A stretch of 37,546 bases of DNA from Candidatus Sulfotelmatobacter sp. (GCA_030041415.1 JASHNX010000152.1:1-37546); one strand, 5' to 3'. Shown: positions 17,500 to 26,429, counted from the first letter of the stretch. Notes: generated by a model from the letters alone, not told the origin. Numbers and translations are program-made.

Positions 17500-18419
17500 T
17501 CGAGGTGCGTCAGTTCACGGAAAATCTGGAAGCGGGCATCGATTTCTTCGCGGGTCAGCGACTGCAATCGCTCAGTCCCAAAACTTTCCACGGCGAAAGA
17601 GCCCATGACTCCACCATAGAAGAGAGCACGCTTGAGCACTTCGCGATTCAAATCCTGCTGCGAGGCGACGTAGCCCATGAACCCTCCGGCAAATGAATCG
17701 CCCGCGCCGGTAGGGTCTTTTACTTCATCGAGCGGCAACGTGGGAGCACGGAAGGGGTGACGCCCGATGCCGAACGCGCCTTCGCGAAAGAAGATAGTCG
17801 CCCCGTATTCTCCATGCTTGATGACAAGCGCCTGCGGCCCCATCGCCAGAACTTTCTGGGCGGCACGCGGCAGTTTGCTTTCCTTGGCCAGCATTTTTGT
17901 CTCGGTGTCGTTGATGAGAAGAACATCGACCAATTTTAGAGTTTCGGCAAGTTCGGCGCGCGCGCCGTTGATCCAATAGTTCATCGTATCGCAGCCCGTA
18001 AGCCGCACGCCGTTCATGTGCCTGCGCACATCGGCTTGCAAAGTGGGTTGGATGTTGGCCAGGAAAAGATATTCGCTGTCTTCGTATTCCTTCGGAATGC
18101 GGGGCTGAAATTTTTCGAACACATTCAGATCGGTAAAGTTGGTCTTGGCCTCGTTGAGATTATCGGAATAGGTTCCACCCCAGCGAAACGTTTTGCCGGC
18201 TGCGCGCTCGATGCCCCGCGTGTCGATTCCGCGTTTTTTGAACACATTTTCTTGTTCCGTTGCAAAATCCTCGCCGACCACGGCAACGACGCGCACCTGA
18301 GTGAAATAGCTTGCGGCCAGAGCAAAATATGTTGCCGCACCGCCCAGGATACCTCTCATGCTGCCTGAAGGCGATGTCACATCATCGAACGCGACCGAAC
18401 CAACCACAACAATGCTCAT
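17496..18419 (-). CDS. PfkB family sugar/nucleoside kinase
   Basis: 307 residues from ATG 18419 (MSIVVVGSVAFDDVTSPSG); the open frame extends to 18563, but that part overlaps the 3' end of mtnP and looks non-coding. The family signatures are clear: N-terminal GGAATYFALAASYF, then NDTETKMLAK, and the C-terminal DPTGAGDSFAGGFMGY with the catalytic aspartate of the anion hole. PfkB kinases phosphorylate a sugar or nucleoside hydroxyl with ATP. The substrate is unknown. The position directly after mtnP, 29 bases apart, suggests a pentose or nucleoside product of 5'-deoxynucleoside salvage; that is an inference. Coupled to the glycosyltransferase by ATGA. Confidence 0.87.
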   Translation of the reverse strand: MSIVVVGSVAFDDVTSPSGSMRGILGGAATYFALAASYFTQVRVVAVVGEDFATEQENVFKKRGIDTRGIERAAGKTFRWGGTYSDNLNEAKTNFTDLNVFEKFQPRIPKEYEDSEYLFLANIQPTLQADVRRHMNGVRLTGCDTMNYWINGARAELAETLKLVDVLLINDTETKMLAKESKLPRAAQKVLAMGPQALVIKHGEYGATIFFREGAFGIGRHPFRAPTLPLDEVKDPTGAGDSFAGGFMGYVASQQDLNREVLKRALFYGGVMGSFAVESFGTERLQSLTREEIDARFQIFRELTHLE

Positions 18420-18448
18420 GCGATTTCCAGTCCACCCTTGTCTGGTTT

Positions 18449-19318
18449 TTAAGCTGATTTCAGGTACTTGCCGATGATCAGTTTCAATCTTTTCTTGGCT
18501 GCCGGCGGGATTTTCTTTCGTTCCGTCAAAATAGCATGGGCTAGCGCCGAGCCACATCTGCAACTGCGCCCACGCGGCATTTGTGCGACCGTCTCGCGCA
18601 CAACCTTGCAGGCATTCTCGGCATTTTTCAAAAGCACGGCGACGATCTGATCAACGGTTACCGAGTCGTGATGCGGATGCCAGCAATCGTAATCGGTGAC
18701 CATGGCGACGGTGACATAGCAAATCTCCGCTTCCCGCGCGAGCTTTGCCTCCTGCAGATTCGTCATGCCGATCACGTCCATACCCAACCCGCGATAAACG
18801 TTGGATTCAGCTTTGGTGGAAAACTGCGGGCCTTCCATGCAAATGTACGTGCCGCCACGTTTGCCGGTCACGCCGGCACGTTTACAAGCGTTTTCGACGA
18901 TGCCTGCGAGTTCTCCGCAAACAGGATCGGCAAAGGCGACGTGCGCGACCACACCCCCGCCAAAAAATGTGTCGATGCGATGGCGAGTGCGGTCGAAAAA
19001 CTGGTCAGGGATGACGAAATCGAGCGGCTTATGCTCTTCCTTTAGCGAGCCCACGGCTGAAACCGAAACGATGCGGTCTACCCCGAGCTGCTTAAAGCCG
19101 TGAATGTTGGCGCGAAAGTTGAGCTCGCTCGGCGAAATGCGGTGCCCGCGTCCGTGCCGGGCCAGAAAAGCAACTTTGCGGCCTTCCAGCGTGCCACAAA
19201 CGTATGCGTCAGAAGGTGCGCCGAATGGGGTTCTGACGCGCACCTCTTTGGTTTTGCTTAGGCCCGGCATGGCATACAAACCGCTGCCGCCGATGATTCC
19301 AATCTCCGCTTGTGGCAA
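18449..19318 (-). CDS. mtnP: S-methyl-5'-thioadenosine phosphorylase
   Basis: 289 residues. It cleaves methylthioadenosine with phosphate to adenine and methylthioribose 1-phosphate. Family features: IGIIGGSGLYAMPGL, the phosphate site RHGRGHRISPSELNFRANI, VSVSAVGSLKEEHKPLDFV, TYICMEGPQFSTKAE, GMTNLQEAKLAREAEICY and MVTDYDCWHPHH, typical of MTAP rather than purine nucleoside phosphorylase. The frame begins with a TTG at 19318-19316, preceded by a strong GGAGGG 4-5 bases upstream, and no better ATG exists before the conserved N-terminus, so a TTG start is accepted. The family also accepts 5'-deoxyadenosine, the by-product of radical SAM enzymes such as HpnJ. First gene of a run reaching dapF. 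Confidence 0.94.
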   Translation of the reverse strand: MPQAEIGIIGGSGLYAMPGLSKTKEVRVRTPFGAPSDAYVCGTLEGRKVAFLARHGRGHRISPSELNFRANIHGFKQLGVDRIVSVSAVGSLKEEHKPLDFVIPDQFFDRTRHRIDTFFGGGVVAHVAFADPVCGELAGIVENACKRAGVTGKRGGTYICMEGPQFSTKAESNVYRGLGMDVIGMTNLQEAKLAREAEICYVTVAMVTDYDCWHPHHDSVTVDQIVAVLLKNAENACKVVRETVAQMPRGRSCRCGSALAHAILTERKKIPPAAKKRLKLIIGKYLKSA

Positions 19319-19456
19319 TAACCCTCCGGAAAATGCGCGAAGTCAAACCCGTGATTATACAGAACGAGGCGTGGGCTGATCGTGTTACCTGAGCGACTAC
19401 CCCACTCTGAGAAATTTCAAATTGAGCCACTACCGAACCACACAAACGCTGACCGA

Positions 19457-21013
19457 TCAATTCCCAAGCACTTCGTGTTCGAGGGTTTGCGTCGTTGCCG
19501 GATCGAGGCTTTCGCTGACCAGAACTGTGTCGCCCTTCTGCTCAATTACCACTACGCCTTCATCTGTCTTCCATTCATGTCGGCCATGAAGAAGCCCTTG
19601 GTTGGATGGCGATAACTGGGCCGGCTGCGGATCGGGCGAAGTCAATTCCTGTACCTGCTTGTAACGTTGCTGCAGCGAATGTGCATATATCTCCGCAAAT
19701 TCCGATGCCTTTTCCGCGGTCGACCATCGCGATGCGTAGAACAAACCCAAAGGCCCCGCAGGATTGTTCTTCGGTTTTGCCGCGTAGTAATAGCCGCCGC
19801 GCCACTCCGGAGCAAACTCATCGGCCACTTTCTTGCCGGCATATTGCTCGATCAGCACCTGGACATCAAACTCGCCCATAGCGCCAATATCGAACTTCGA
19901 GTAATCCCTGAAATCCTGCCTGAAAGCGGCCACCGGCATCGGCGGAATTTTTTCTCCTGCGAGATAGGTTTCCGGCTGCATGATCTGTCTCGTACTGTGA
20001 GGAGGATCCGCCAAAACTCGCGCAAAAGCCTGCTCCTTGCCGCCTTTCTGCATGAGCTTGACGATGAAATTCAGGCCGTAGCTGTAGGGAAACGTAAGCG
20101 ACTCGCGCAGAAAAATCGGAGCGTCTTTGAACACGGTCGAATCGTCGGTGCCGTCTGACATTTGCGCTTCCATGGTCTCCACGAGCTCCGGCGAGTCGAC
20201 GATTGATTTGCCGACCGGCGCCAGTTCGTATTCGAGCATCATGGCTTCCGCCTGGCCTTCGACGACGGCTTCGCGTGAATCGTCGATTTCGTCGTCTTCA
20301 ATATCCTGCGGCGTCGGATCCTTTTTGATTTCGCCAAGATCTTTATCGCCCTTTTTCATCCACCGGTTGAGATTGATGGTCTGATCCTGCAGAGCATGGG
20401 TTAATTCATGCGCCATTACCGGTTCCTGCTGGTCCACTGGCACCCAGTCCAACAGATTCACGGTTTTGGTTTTCGGATCGTAGTATCCGGCGATCTGTTC
20501 GCGCAAAAGGGAAACCATCAGCTTTTCCAGATCGAAATCGTGGGGTAACAGACCGAATTTTTTCAGCACCAGTTCGGAGCGCTGCAGGCGCTTCACATCC
20601 TCATCCTTCATGTGCTTGGTGAGATAGGCGACCACTTCGTCGCGGCTCGTAAGACGCTTCTTGACTTCTTTCTTCACCGGAAGACCGGAGTGTTTGCTGT
20701 CGAACAGCAAGATCTCATCGACTGAATGAAACAGTTCTTGCGCTTCTTGCGGAGTGATTTTGACTTCATCTTTCTCCTGGGCCGACGGCGAAGCCTTGGA
20801 GGGCGGCTGCGCGGGTGGAGTGCTCTGCTGGCCTTGCGTCTGATTCTGTCCTTCGGCCGCGCCTTGAGCCGAGCGATCCTGCGCCCTTCCTGCAGATCCA
20901 AAGGTGACGAAAACGCACAGAACGACTGCCAGCAACATGCTTCGAATTTCATTCGTCAAAAACCCGGTTGGGTTTAATCGAATCGCCCTTGACTTAATCT
21001 TTGACTTACTCAT
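19457..21013 (-). CDS. Exported putative zinc metallopeptidase (HExxH)
   Basis: 518 residues from ATG 21013 (MSKSKIKSRAIRLNP); ATG 20938 is an alternative giving a short signal peptide. A hydrophobic export segment (MLLAVVLCVFVTFGSAGRAQ) is followed by a Gln/Pro/Ser-rich linker of about 45 residues, then a folded domain. HELTH at residues 202-206 in MAHELTHALQDQ, with an EGQAEAMMLEYE segment downstream that could supply the third ligand, matches a zincin-like active site. The preceding GYYDPKTKTVNLLD strand pair is typical of such folds. I cannot place it in a named peptidase family with certainty, and no substrate is evident. Probably periplasmic. Divergent from the M20 gene. Confidence 0.72.
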   Translation of the reverse strand: MSKSKIKSRAIRLNPTGFLTNEIRSMLLAVVLCVFVTFGSAGRAQDRSAQGAAEGQNQTQGQQSTPPAQPPSKASPSAQEKDEVKITPQEAQELFHSVDEILLFDSKHSGLPVKKEVKKRLTSRDEVVAYLTKHMKDEDVKRLQRSELVLKKFGLLPHDFDLEKLMVSLLREQIAGYYDPKTKTVNLLDWVPVDQQEPVMAHELTHALQDQTINLNRWMKKGDKDLGEIKKDPTPQDIEDDEIDDSREAVVEGQAEAMMLEYELAPVGKSIVDSPELVETMEAQMSDGTDDSTVFKDAPIFLRESLTFPYSYGLNFIVKLMQKGGKEQAFARVLADPPHSTRQIMQPETYLAGEKIPPMPVAAFRQDFRDYSKFDIGAMGEFDVQVLIEQYAGKKVADEFAPEWRGGYYYAAKPKNNPAGPLGLFYASRWSTAEKASEFAEIYAHSLQQRYKQVQELTSPDPQPAQLSPSNQGLLHGRHEWKTDEGVVVIEQKGDTVLVSESLDPATTQTLEHEVLGN

Positions 21014-21096
21014 AGCTATCAAGAAAGAGTCTATCTTGTTTCTCTGGCCAGCAGAACGCCCCGGTTTCCCGAGTGGCGTTTGATATTCTCTCTGCC

Positions 21097-22143
21097 ATGG
21101 ATGCCATTGCGCTGACGCGGCAACTGGTTGATATCGAATCGATCACCGGCAACGAAGCCGAAGTGAGTGAATTTCTTTTCCATGAACTCAGTCGGCTTGG
21201 CTATCGGTGCGAGAAGATGGCCGTCGAAAACAATCGATCCAATGTGTATGCCGTTTCTCCAGAGGAGCCGAGACCGAACGTGGTCTTCTCGACGCACATG
21301 GATACGGTGCCTCCCTTCATCCCGTCCTCTGAAGATGAGACGCGAATCCATGGCCGGGGATCGTGCGATGCAAAAGGGATCATCGCCGCTCAGATCGCCG
21401 CCGCGGAACATCTGCGGGGGGAAGAAATCTACGTCGGCCTACTTTTCGTCGTGGGGGAGGAACGCGACAGCCTGGGCGCGAAAATCGCGAACGATTACGC
21501 GGCGAGGGAATTTTCTGGCAATCATGAACCGGACAATCGGAAATCTTCGCGCTCGCGGAGATATCTTGTAAACGGCGAGCCGACAGAAAATCGCATCGCG
21601 CTGGCCTCCAAAGGATCTTTGCGAGCGGAAGTGACGGCTTCCGGGCGCATGGCGCATTCGGCGTACCCCGAACTGGGAGAGTCCGCAATCGATAAACTGA
21701 TTCCTGCACTGGCTAGGTTGCGCGAGATGCCGCTGCCGAGCGACCCTGAAATTGGCCCGTGCACCTTGAATATCGGATTGATCGAGGGCGGGCGGGCTCC
21801 CAACGTGATTCCCGACTACGCTCACGCAGATCTGGTTTACCGGCTGATTGGACCCACGGCAAAGCTTCGCGAGGAAATTGTGAAAACAGCGGGAGAAGAC
21901 GTAAAGGTAGAATTCCCATTGGAGCTGCCGTTTATGCGGCTAGGCAAGGTTGATGGGCTTCCCACCATGATCGCCGCATTCACCACGGATATTCCAAGGC
22001 TTACGAACTGGGGCGAGCCGCTTCTTATTGGGCCGGGATCCATCCATGTGGCTCACACAGAGAGCGAATTCATCGAGAAAGCGCAACTGGCCGAAGCGAT
22101 TGCTTTGTACTCCAGGATCGCGAAGCGGCTGGTTCAGGCTTGA
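21097..22143 (+). CDS. M20 family metallopeptidase (ArgE/DapE/CPG2-like)
   Basis: 348 residues from ATG 21097; an in-frame GTG at 21073 is less likely. All zinc-site motifs are present: FSTHMDTVPP, GRGSCDAKG, VVGEERDSLGA (catalytic Glu pair), LVNGEPTENR, and HVAHTESEFIE near the C-terminus. The lid domain follows LRAEVTASGRMAHSAYPELG. Members hydrolyse acyl-amino acids or small peptides; ArgE-, DapE- and dipeptidase-like members look alike, so the substrate is open. Odd point: between ANDY and RYLVNGEP there are about 15 extra basic/polar residues (AREFSGNHEPDNRKSS) compared with what I expect, perhaps a surface-loop insertion. The cytoplasmic location fits the lack of a signal peptide. Confidence 0.85.
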   Translation: MDAIALTRQLVDIESITGNEAEVSEFLFHELSRLGYRCEKMAVENNRSNVYAVSPEEPRPNVVFSTHMDTVPPFIPSSEDETRIHGRGSCDAKGIIAAQIAAAEHLRGEEIYVGLLFVVGEERDSLGAKIANDYAAREFSGNHEPDNRKSSRSRRYLVNGEPTENRIALASKGSLRAEVTASGRMAHSAYPELGESAIDKLIPALARLREMPLPSDPEIGPCTLNIGLIEGGRAPNVIPDYAHADLVYRLIGPTAKLREEIVKTAGEDVKVEFPLELPFMRLGKVDGLPTMIAAFTTDIPRLTNWGEPLLIGPGSIHVAHTESEFIEKAQLAEAIALYSRIAKRLVQA

Positions 22144-22320
22144 CATCTCCACGAATCTGAAGCGCAATCCGCTGACAGCATCGCCTGGCAAGTTCTGCAG
22201 CCAAAATGCGCCCCTCGTAATCGCTACATCATGCTGGCGATGTGTGACCTGACTCACCGTGATCATTTTCTCTCTCTCCCAATTCTCCGTAAAATCTTTC
22301 GAGATACACGAAGGAGCATC

Positions 22321-23637
22321 ATGAAAATCCGATTGTCCAGTGCAACGCGCATTTATCGACTCGTGCTGCCGCTGGTCTTATTCTTGTCCGATTCTTTACC
22401 GGCGCAGACCGTTAGTCTGCGGCATGCCGTCGAACTCGCTTTGGAACATGCGACGGGCATCACCATCGCGACTGCCGATGAGACCCACGCGGCTGCCAGC
22501 TACCGCGAATTGAGAAACAGTTACATCCCTCAACTGAATGTGGGAGCGGGTATAGGATACACCGATGGTTTTCCTCTTAGCCTGGAGGGCGGTGCGCCAT
22601 CGCTCGTGAATGTGACGGTGCAGTCAGCGCTCTTCAATCTCGCATTGAGCGATTTCATTCGGGCCGCGCGCGACGAGATAAAGGTTGATGCGCTCACTAC
22701 CAAAGACCAGCGCAACAAAGTTATTCAAGATACGGTGCTCAGCTATGCAGAATTGGCAAAATGGGAGCGTCGCTTGAGCGGGTTGCAAGAAGCGCAGGGC
22801 GAAGAACAAAAAATGCAGGCGGCAGTCGAAGAGCGAGTAAAAGCTGGTGTGGATAGCACAATGGATCTGAGTAAAGCGAAGCTGTCAGTGGCGCGGGTGA
22901 AACTTCGCCTGGCGGAAGCGAATGGTGCTGCTGATGTTCTTCGAGAGCATCTCGCGAAGATTACAGGAATTCCTCCGGCCTCGTTCGTGATCGATCCCGA
23001 TTCGATCCCTGCCTTCCCTGCAGCAAAACAGGATGACGGGTCTGCAGAAAAAACGGCAGACGATAATCCTGGAGTGAAGGCAGCAATGGAAGAAGCGCAT
23101 GCACAATACCTGCGCGTGCAGGGCGAAAAAAAAGCTCTCTGGCCAACCATGGATTTCGCGGCCCAGTATGCGAATTTGACCACGATCAACGACTACCAGC
23201 GGTTTTACCGGCCTGGTAGTTTTCAACCGAACAATATAACTATCGGGGCGGCGGTGCGATTTCCGTTTTTTAATCTCGCCCAGCACGCGCGCATTCAAGA
23301 AGCCGAGGCAGATGCGCTGAAAGCGAAAAAACAAGCGGAAGCGACGCGCAATTCAGCATCGGAAGAAACCTTGCGCTTGCAACGGTCGGTGGTCCAGATG
23401 CAGGACGCGCGCGACGTTGCGCAGTTGGAGTATGAGATCGCGCAACAGAATGTTCAAGCTGTCAGAACCCGAATGGAATCCTCGACTGCAAACCTGCACG
23501 ATCTCGACAGTGCGGAAACTCAGGCCAACGAACGCTTCATCACCTTGCAGGATTTGACCTTCGAAGTGGAGCGCAGTCAGATCGGGTTGATGCGCGCCAC
23601 TGGCGGCTTGGAGCGCTGGGCACTCGGGATGAACTAG
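22321..23637 (+). CDS. TolC-like outer membrane efflux protein
   Basis: 438 residues from ATG 22321, chosen for its AAGGAG Shine-Dalgarno 5 bases upstream and the signal peptide that follows (LVLPLVLFLSDSLPAQ). It has the duplicated outer membrane factor fold: a first repeat with SLRHAVELALEHATGITIA and the beta-segment YIPQLNVGAGIGYTDGFP, long coiled helices rich in Ala/Glu/Lys, then a second repeat with LWPTMDFAAQYANLTTIN and FPFFNLAQHARIQEAEADAL. Such proteins form the trimeric outer membrane channel of efflux pumps or type I secretion. No periplasmic adaptor or pump gene is adjacent, so its partner is elsewhere. The beta segments look shorter than in TolC. Confidence 0.85.
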   Translation: MKIRLSSATRIYRLVLPLVLFLSDSLPAQTVSLRHAVELALEHATGITIATADETHAAASYRELRNSYIPQLNVGAGIGYTDGFPLSLEGGAPSLVNVTVQSALFNLALSDFIRAARDEIKVDALTTKDQRNKVIQDTVLSYAELAKWERRLSGLQEAQGEEQKMQAAVEERVKAGVDSTMDLSKAKLSVARVKLRLAEANGAADVLREHLAKITGIPPASFVIDPDSIPAFPAAKQDDGSAEKTADDNPGVKAAMEEAHAQYLRVQGEKKALWPTMDFAAQYANLTTINDYQRFYRPGSFQPNNITIGAAVRFPFFNLAQHARIQEAEADALKAKKQAEATRNSASEETLRLQRSVVQMQDARDVAQLEYEIAQQNVQAVRTRMESSTANLHDLDSAETQANERFITLQDLTFEVERSQIGLMRATGGLERWALGMN

Positions 23638-23925
23638 CCGTGCTCTTGCCGCCGCGATTTACGGGGCGCTTTGTCGACCGTCCATTTCGCAGAAAACCAA
23701 TGACCGCCGATGCGGCTGAAGTTGGATTTTCGCCTTTCAACGCCCTCGGGTCTCGATTCGACGCAAAGAGGTTTCAACGTTTCGCCGGATGAATACAATA
23801 ACTGCAACGCATTCTGTGAGTTGGGAAAAGAACTCAACGCGGTTCCTGGGCAGGCTTGAACCTCGCCGGGCACTGTGTGCAGAACTCCGCGCACCGATGA
23901 ATGTTAGAATAAACGGATAGCAAAT

Positions 23926-25398
23926 ATGCCTCTTAAAACACTGTTTTTGAACCCACCTTCCTTCGACAATTTTGACGGCGGGGCCGGATCCCGTTGGCCC
24001 GCCACACGCGAAATCGAATCCTACTGGTACCCGGTGTGGCTGGCTTATCCCGCGGGAATGCTGGAGGGTGCACGCCTGCTGGATGCGCCCCCGCATCACA
24101 TTTCAGCCGCGGAAACCATCGAGATTGCGAAGAGCTATGAATTTCTTGTGCTCTTCACCAGCACCCCCGGCTTTCCGGGCGACATTGGGCTGGCTAAAGC
24201 GATCAAAGCGGCCAATCCCCGGATCAAGATCGCATTTGTCGGGCCGCACGTAACCGTGCTGCCCGAAAAATCTTTGCGCGATTGCCCAGCCATCGATTTT
24301 GTGGTCCGCAGGGAGTTTGATTATGCGGTTGTAGACTACGCGAAGGGCAAACCTTTGGAAGAAATCGCTGGGGTTTCATTCTTGAAGGACGACAAAATCG
24401 TTCACAACCCCGATGCCCCGCAGCTTCAGGATCTGGATTCACTTCCTCACGTAACCGAGGTGTACAAGCGCGATCTCGACGTCACACGCTACAACGTGCC
24501 GTTCCTGCTGCATCCCTACGTTTCGCTTTATACGACTCGCGGTTGTCCGGCGCAGTGTACTTTCTGCTTGTGGCCGCAGACGTTGAGCGGGCATCCCTGG
24601 CGGAAACGCTCGACGGACGACGTGGCTGCGGAAATGTCGCGAGTGAAAGCATACTGGCCCGATGTGAAGGAGTTCTTTTTCGATGATGACACCTTCAACA
24701 TTCAAAAGGCGCGGACCATTGAACTTTGCGCGAAGTTGAAGCCACTCGGCTTGACTTGGTCGTGCACCTCTCGCGTCACGACCGATTACGAGACGCTGAA
24801 AGCCATGAAAGAAGCTGGCTGCCGCCTGCTGATCGTGGGCTACGAATCCGGCGATCCCCAAATCCTGAAGAACATCAAGAAGGGCGCGACTGTCGAGCGG
24901 GCCAGACAGTTTACGAAGGATTGCCACAAGCTTGGGTTGGTCATCCATGGCGATTTCATCATGGGATTGCCCGGCGAGACACATCAAACTATCAACAATA
25001 CAATCAATTTTGCGAAAGAGCTGGATGTTGAGACCATCCAGGTTTCGGTCGCGCATGCATATCCCGGCACTGAGTTGTACGACTACGCAGTGAAGAACGG
25101 ATTCATGGCTGCCGACAACAAGATGGTCGATGAGGGTGGGCATCAACTGGCCCATATTCAGTATCCAGGCTTGCCGGCCGATGAGATTTTGGGCGCCGTA
25201 CACCGTTTCTACGACGAGTATTACTTCCGGCCGAAAGCGGTGTTCCGCATCCTTAAAAAAGCCGCGTTTGATAGCAACGATCGAAAACGGCTTTATTATG
25301 AGGCGAAGACATTTCTGAAGCTGCGTGCTCAGCGCAACCGGATGGTCAAGAAGCACGGGACTCAGTCCGCAGCTGCGGCGGAGCCGGTGAAGGTTTAG
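23926..25398 (+). CDS. hpnJ: Hopanoid biosynthesis radical SAM protein HpnJ
   Basis: 490 residues. The N-terminal half is a B12-binding-like domain (LFLNPPSFDNFDGG, then VGPHVTVLPE). The radical SAM domain has the cluster motif CPAQCTFCLWPQ near residues 207-218 (CxxxCxxC), FFFDDDTFNI, a glycine-rich VGYESGDPQILKNIKKG, and HGDFIMGLPGET. The overall sequence matches HpnJ, which from published work acts in making the bacteriohopanetetrol cyclitol ether from the glucosamine-linked hopanoid. The location close to hpnC, hpnD, hpnE, hpnG and hpnA supports this. It lies on the opposite strand to those genes and is followed by a good terminator. HpnI and HpnK, which make its substrate, are not in the window. 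Confidence 0.9.
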   Translation: MPLKTLFLNPPSFDNFDGGAGSRWPATREIESYWYPVWLAYPAGMLEGARLLDAPPHHISAAETIEIAKSYEFLVLFTSTPGFPGDIGLAKAIKAANPRIKIAFVGPHVTVLPEKSLRDCPAIDFVVRREFDYAVVDYAKGKPLEEIAGVSFLKDDKIVHNPDAPQLQDLDSLPHVTEVYKRDLDVTRYNVPFLLHPYVSLYTTRGCPAQCTFCLWPQTLSGHPWRKRSTDDVAAEMSRVKAYWPDVKEFFFDDDTFNIQKARTIELCAKLKPLGLTWSCTSRVTTDYETLKAMKEAGCRLLIVGYESGDPQILKNIKKGATVERARQFTKDCHKLGLVIHGDFIMGLPGETHQTINNTINFAKELDVETIQVSVAHAYPGTELYDYAVKNGFMAADNKMVDEGGHQLAHIQYPGLPADEILGAVHRFYDEYYFRPKAVFRILKKAAFDSNDRKRLYYEAKTFLKLRAQRNRMVKKHGTQSAAAAEPVKV

Positions 25399-25427
25399 AC
25401 TTTTTCCTTATTTCTTGTTTTTGTTTC

Positions 25428-25453
25428 GCCGGGGCAGACGCCCCGGCTTTATT
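25428..25453 (+). terminator. Rho-independent terminator after hpnJ
   Basis: GCCGGGGC (25428-25435), a 4-base loop AGAC, then GCCCCGGC (25440-25447) form a perfect 8-bp GC stem followed by TTTATT. It lies 30 bases after the hpnJ stop and before the half-transporter pair, so the pair probably has its own promoter or depends on read-through. Confidence 0.8.
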
Positions 25454-25578
25454 GTCTGCGATCTCTGTGAATGGCAAGTCGAGAAGCCACAAACAGATTC
25501 TGCGATGAATACCTGATGTTTCCGAAACCGCACCATGTGTCACAATAAGCACAGAGTCAGGCTGGAGCACGCGCTCCA

Positions 25579-26052
25579 ATGACCGTCGATAAGTATCTTG
25601 TGTTGGGCGGAGTCACCGTATTCGCCGCCAGCGGCGATTCCCTGCTCTCGCATGGAATGCAAGAAACCGGCGGCATTTCTTTGCATCACCTCACGCTCGT
25701 CATCGCCGCTTTGCTGAATCCCTGGGTGGCGATCGGCATTCTTCTTCTGCTGGGCTTTTTCGCCACATACATGATTGCCTTGTCATGGGCCGACCTCACG
25801 TACGTGATGCCGGCGACTTCGATGGGATATGTTTTGCTCGCGCTGATCGCGCGCTTTGTGCTGCATGAGCATGTCAGCTTGTTGCGTTGGCTCGGAATCG
25901 CATTGATTACGGGAGGCGTGGGATTTGTGGCTGGCGGTCCCGAACTCACCACCAACCGCGCCGCAGCAGCTAATCGCGAGCGCCCTTCCGCGGATGACTC
26001 GGTGGAATCTGAGCGCGAAGCTGACGAAACCCGCCGCGGAGTTCGGCCATGA
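25579..26052 (+). CDS. EamA/SMR-like four-TM half-transporter, subunit 1
   Basis: 157 residues. Four hydrophobic segments fill the first 115 residues: VLGGVTVFAASGDSLLSHGM, then ALLNPWVAIGILLLLGFF, then WADLTYVMPATSMGYVLLAL, then LLRWLGIALITGGVGFVAGG. A hydrophilic tail of about 37 residues rich in Glu, Arg and Asp follows. The fold is that of half an EamA (drug/metabolite) transporter, like SMR and the ArnE/ArnF proteins, which work as dimers in the inner membrane. Its stop overlaps the start of the next, related protein (ATGA), so a heterodimer is likely. Lying 180 bases after hpnJ, it may move a hopanoid head group or glycoside across the membrane; this is an inference. Confidence 0.82.
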   Translation: MTVDKYLVLGGVTVFAASGDSLLSHGMQETGGISLHHLTLVIAALLNPWVAIGILLLLGFFATYMIALSWADLTYVMPATSMGYVLLALIARFVLHEHVSLLRWLGIALITGGVGFVAGGPELTTNRAAAANRERPSADDSVESEREADETRRGVRP

Positions 26053-26429
26053 GAACGCTTTACACGTGGGGTGCGATTCTTGCGATTGTGCTGGCGTCAG
26101 TGGTCGGCGACATTCTTCTCTCCCGCGCCATGAAGCAAGTGGGGGACGTGGGAGAGTTATGGAAGCGCAGCGGATTGATTCCTGTATTGAGAGCCACGTT
26201 GGGGAATCCCAATTTTCTGTTCGGGCTAGTTGCTACTGCGATGGCGTTTTTCAGCATGTTGTTTGGGCTTTCCTGGGGAGACGTAAGCCTGGTAGCGCCC
26301 GCTGCCGCTTCCCTCACCTTCATCGGCAATGCTGTTGCCGCGAAGATTTTTCTCCGTGAGAGAGTCGACCAGCGACGATGGATTGCAGTGTCGCTTGTTG
26401 CAGCAGGAGTGGCATTGCTGGCGGGCTAA
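26049..26429 (+). CDS. EamA/SMR-like four-TM half-transporter, subunit 2
   Basis: 126 residues with four hydrophobic segments: WGAILAIVLASVVGDILLSR, then FLFGLVATAMAFFSMLFGLS, then VSLVAPAAASLTFIGNAVAA, then WIAVSLVAAGVALLAG. GDILLSRAM matches GDSLLSHGM in subunit 1, showing a common ancestor, but the rest has diverged and it lacks the charged tail, so the two are not a recent duplication. The conserved acidic residue of the first helix (D in VGDILL) could be the proton or substrate-coupling site. The overlapping start (ATGA) implies equal expression with subunit 1. Substrate not identifiable by sequence alone. Confidence 0.82.
   Translation: MRTLYTWGAILAIVLASVVGDILLSRAMKQVGDVGELWKRSGLIPVLRATLGNPNFLFGLVATAMAFFSMLFGLSWGDVSLVAPAAASLTFIGNAVAAKIFLRERVDQRRWIAVSLVAAGVALLAG

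Noticed and set aside
24439-25356. 305-codon minus-strand open frame opposite hpnJ
   Set aside because: The plus strand carries the radical SAM motifs over its full length; this is a shadow frame.
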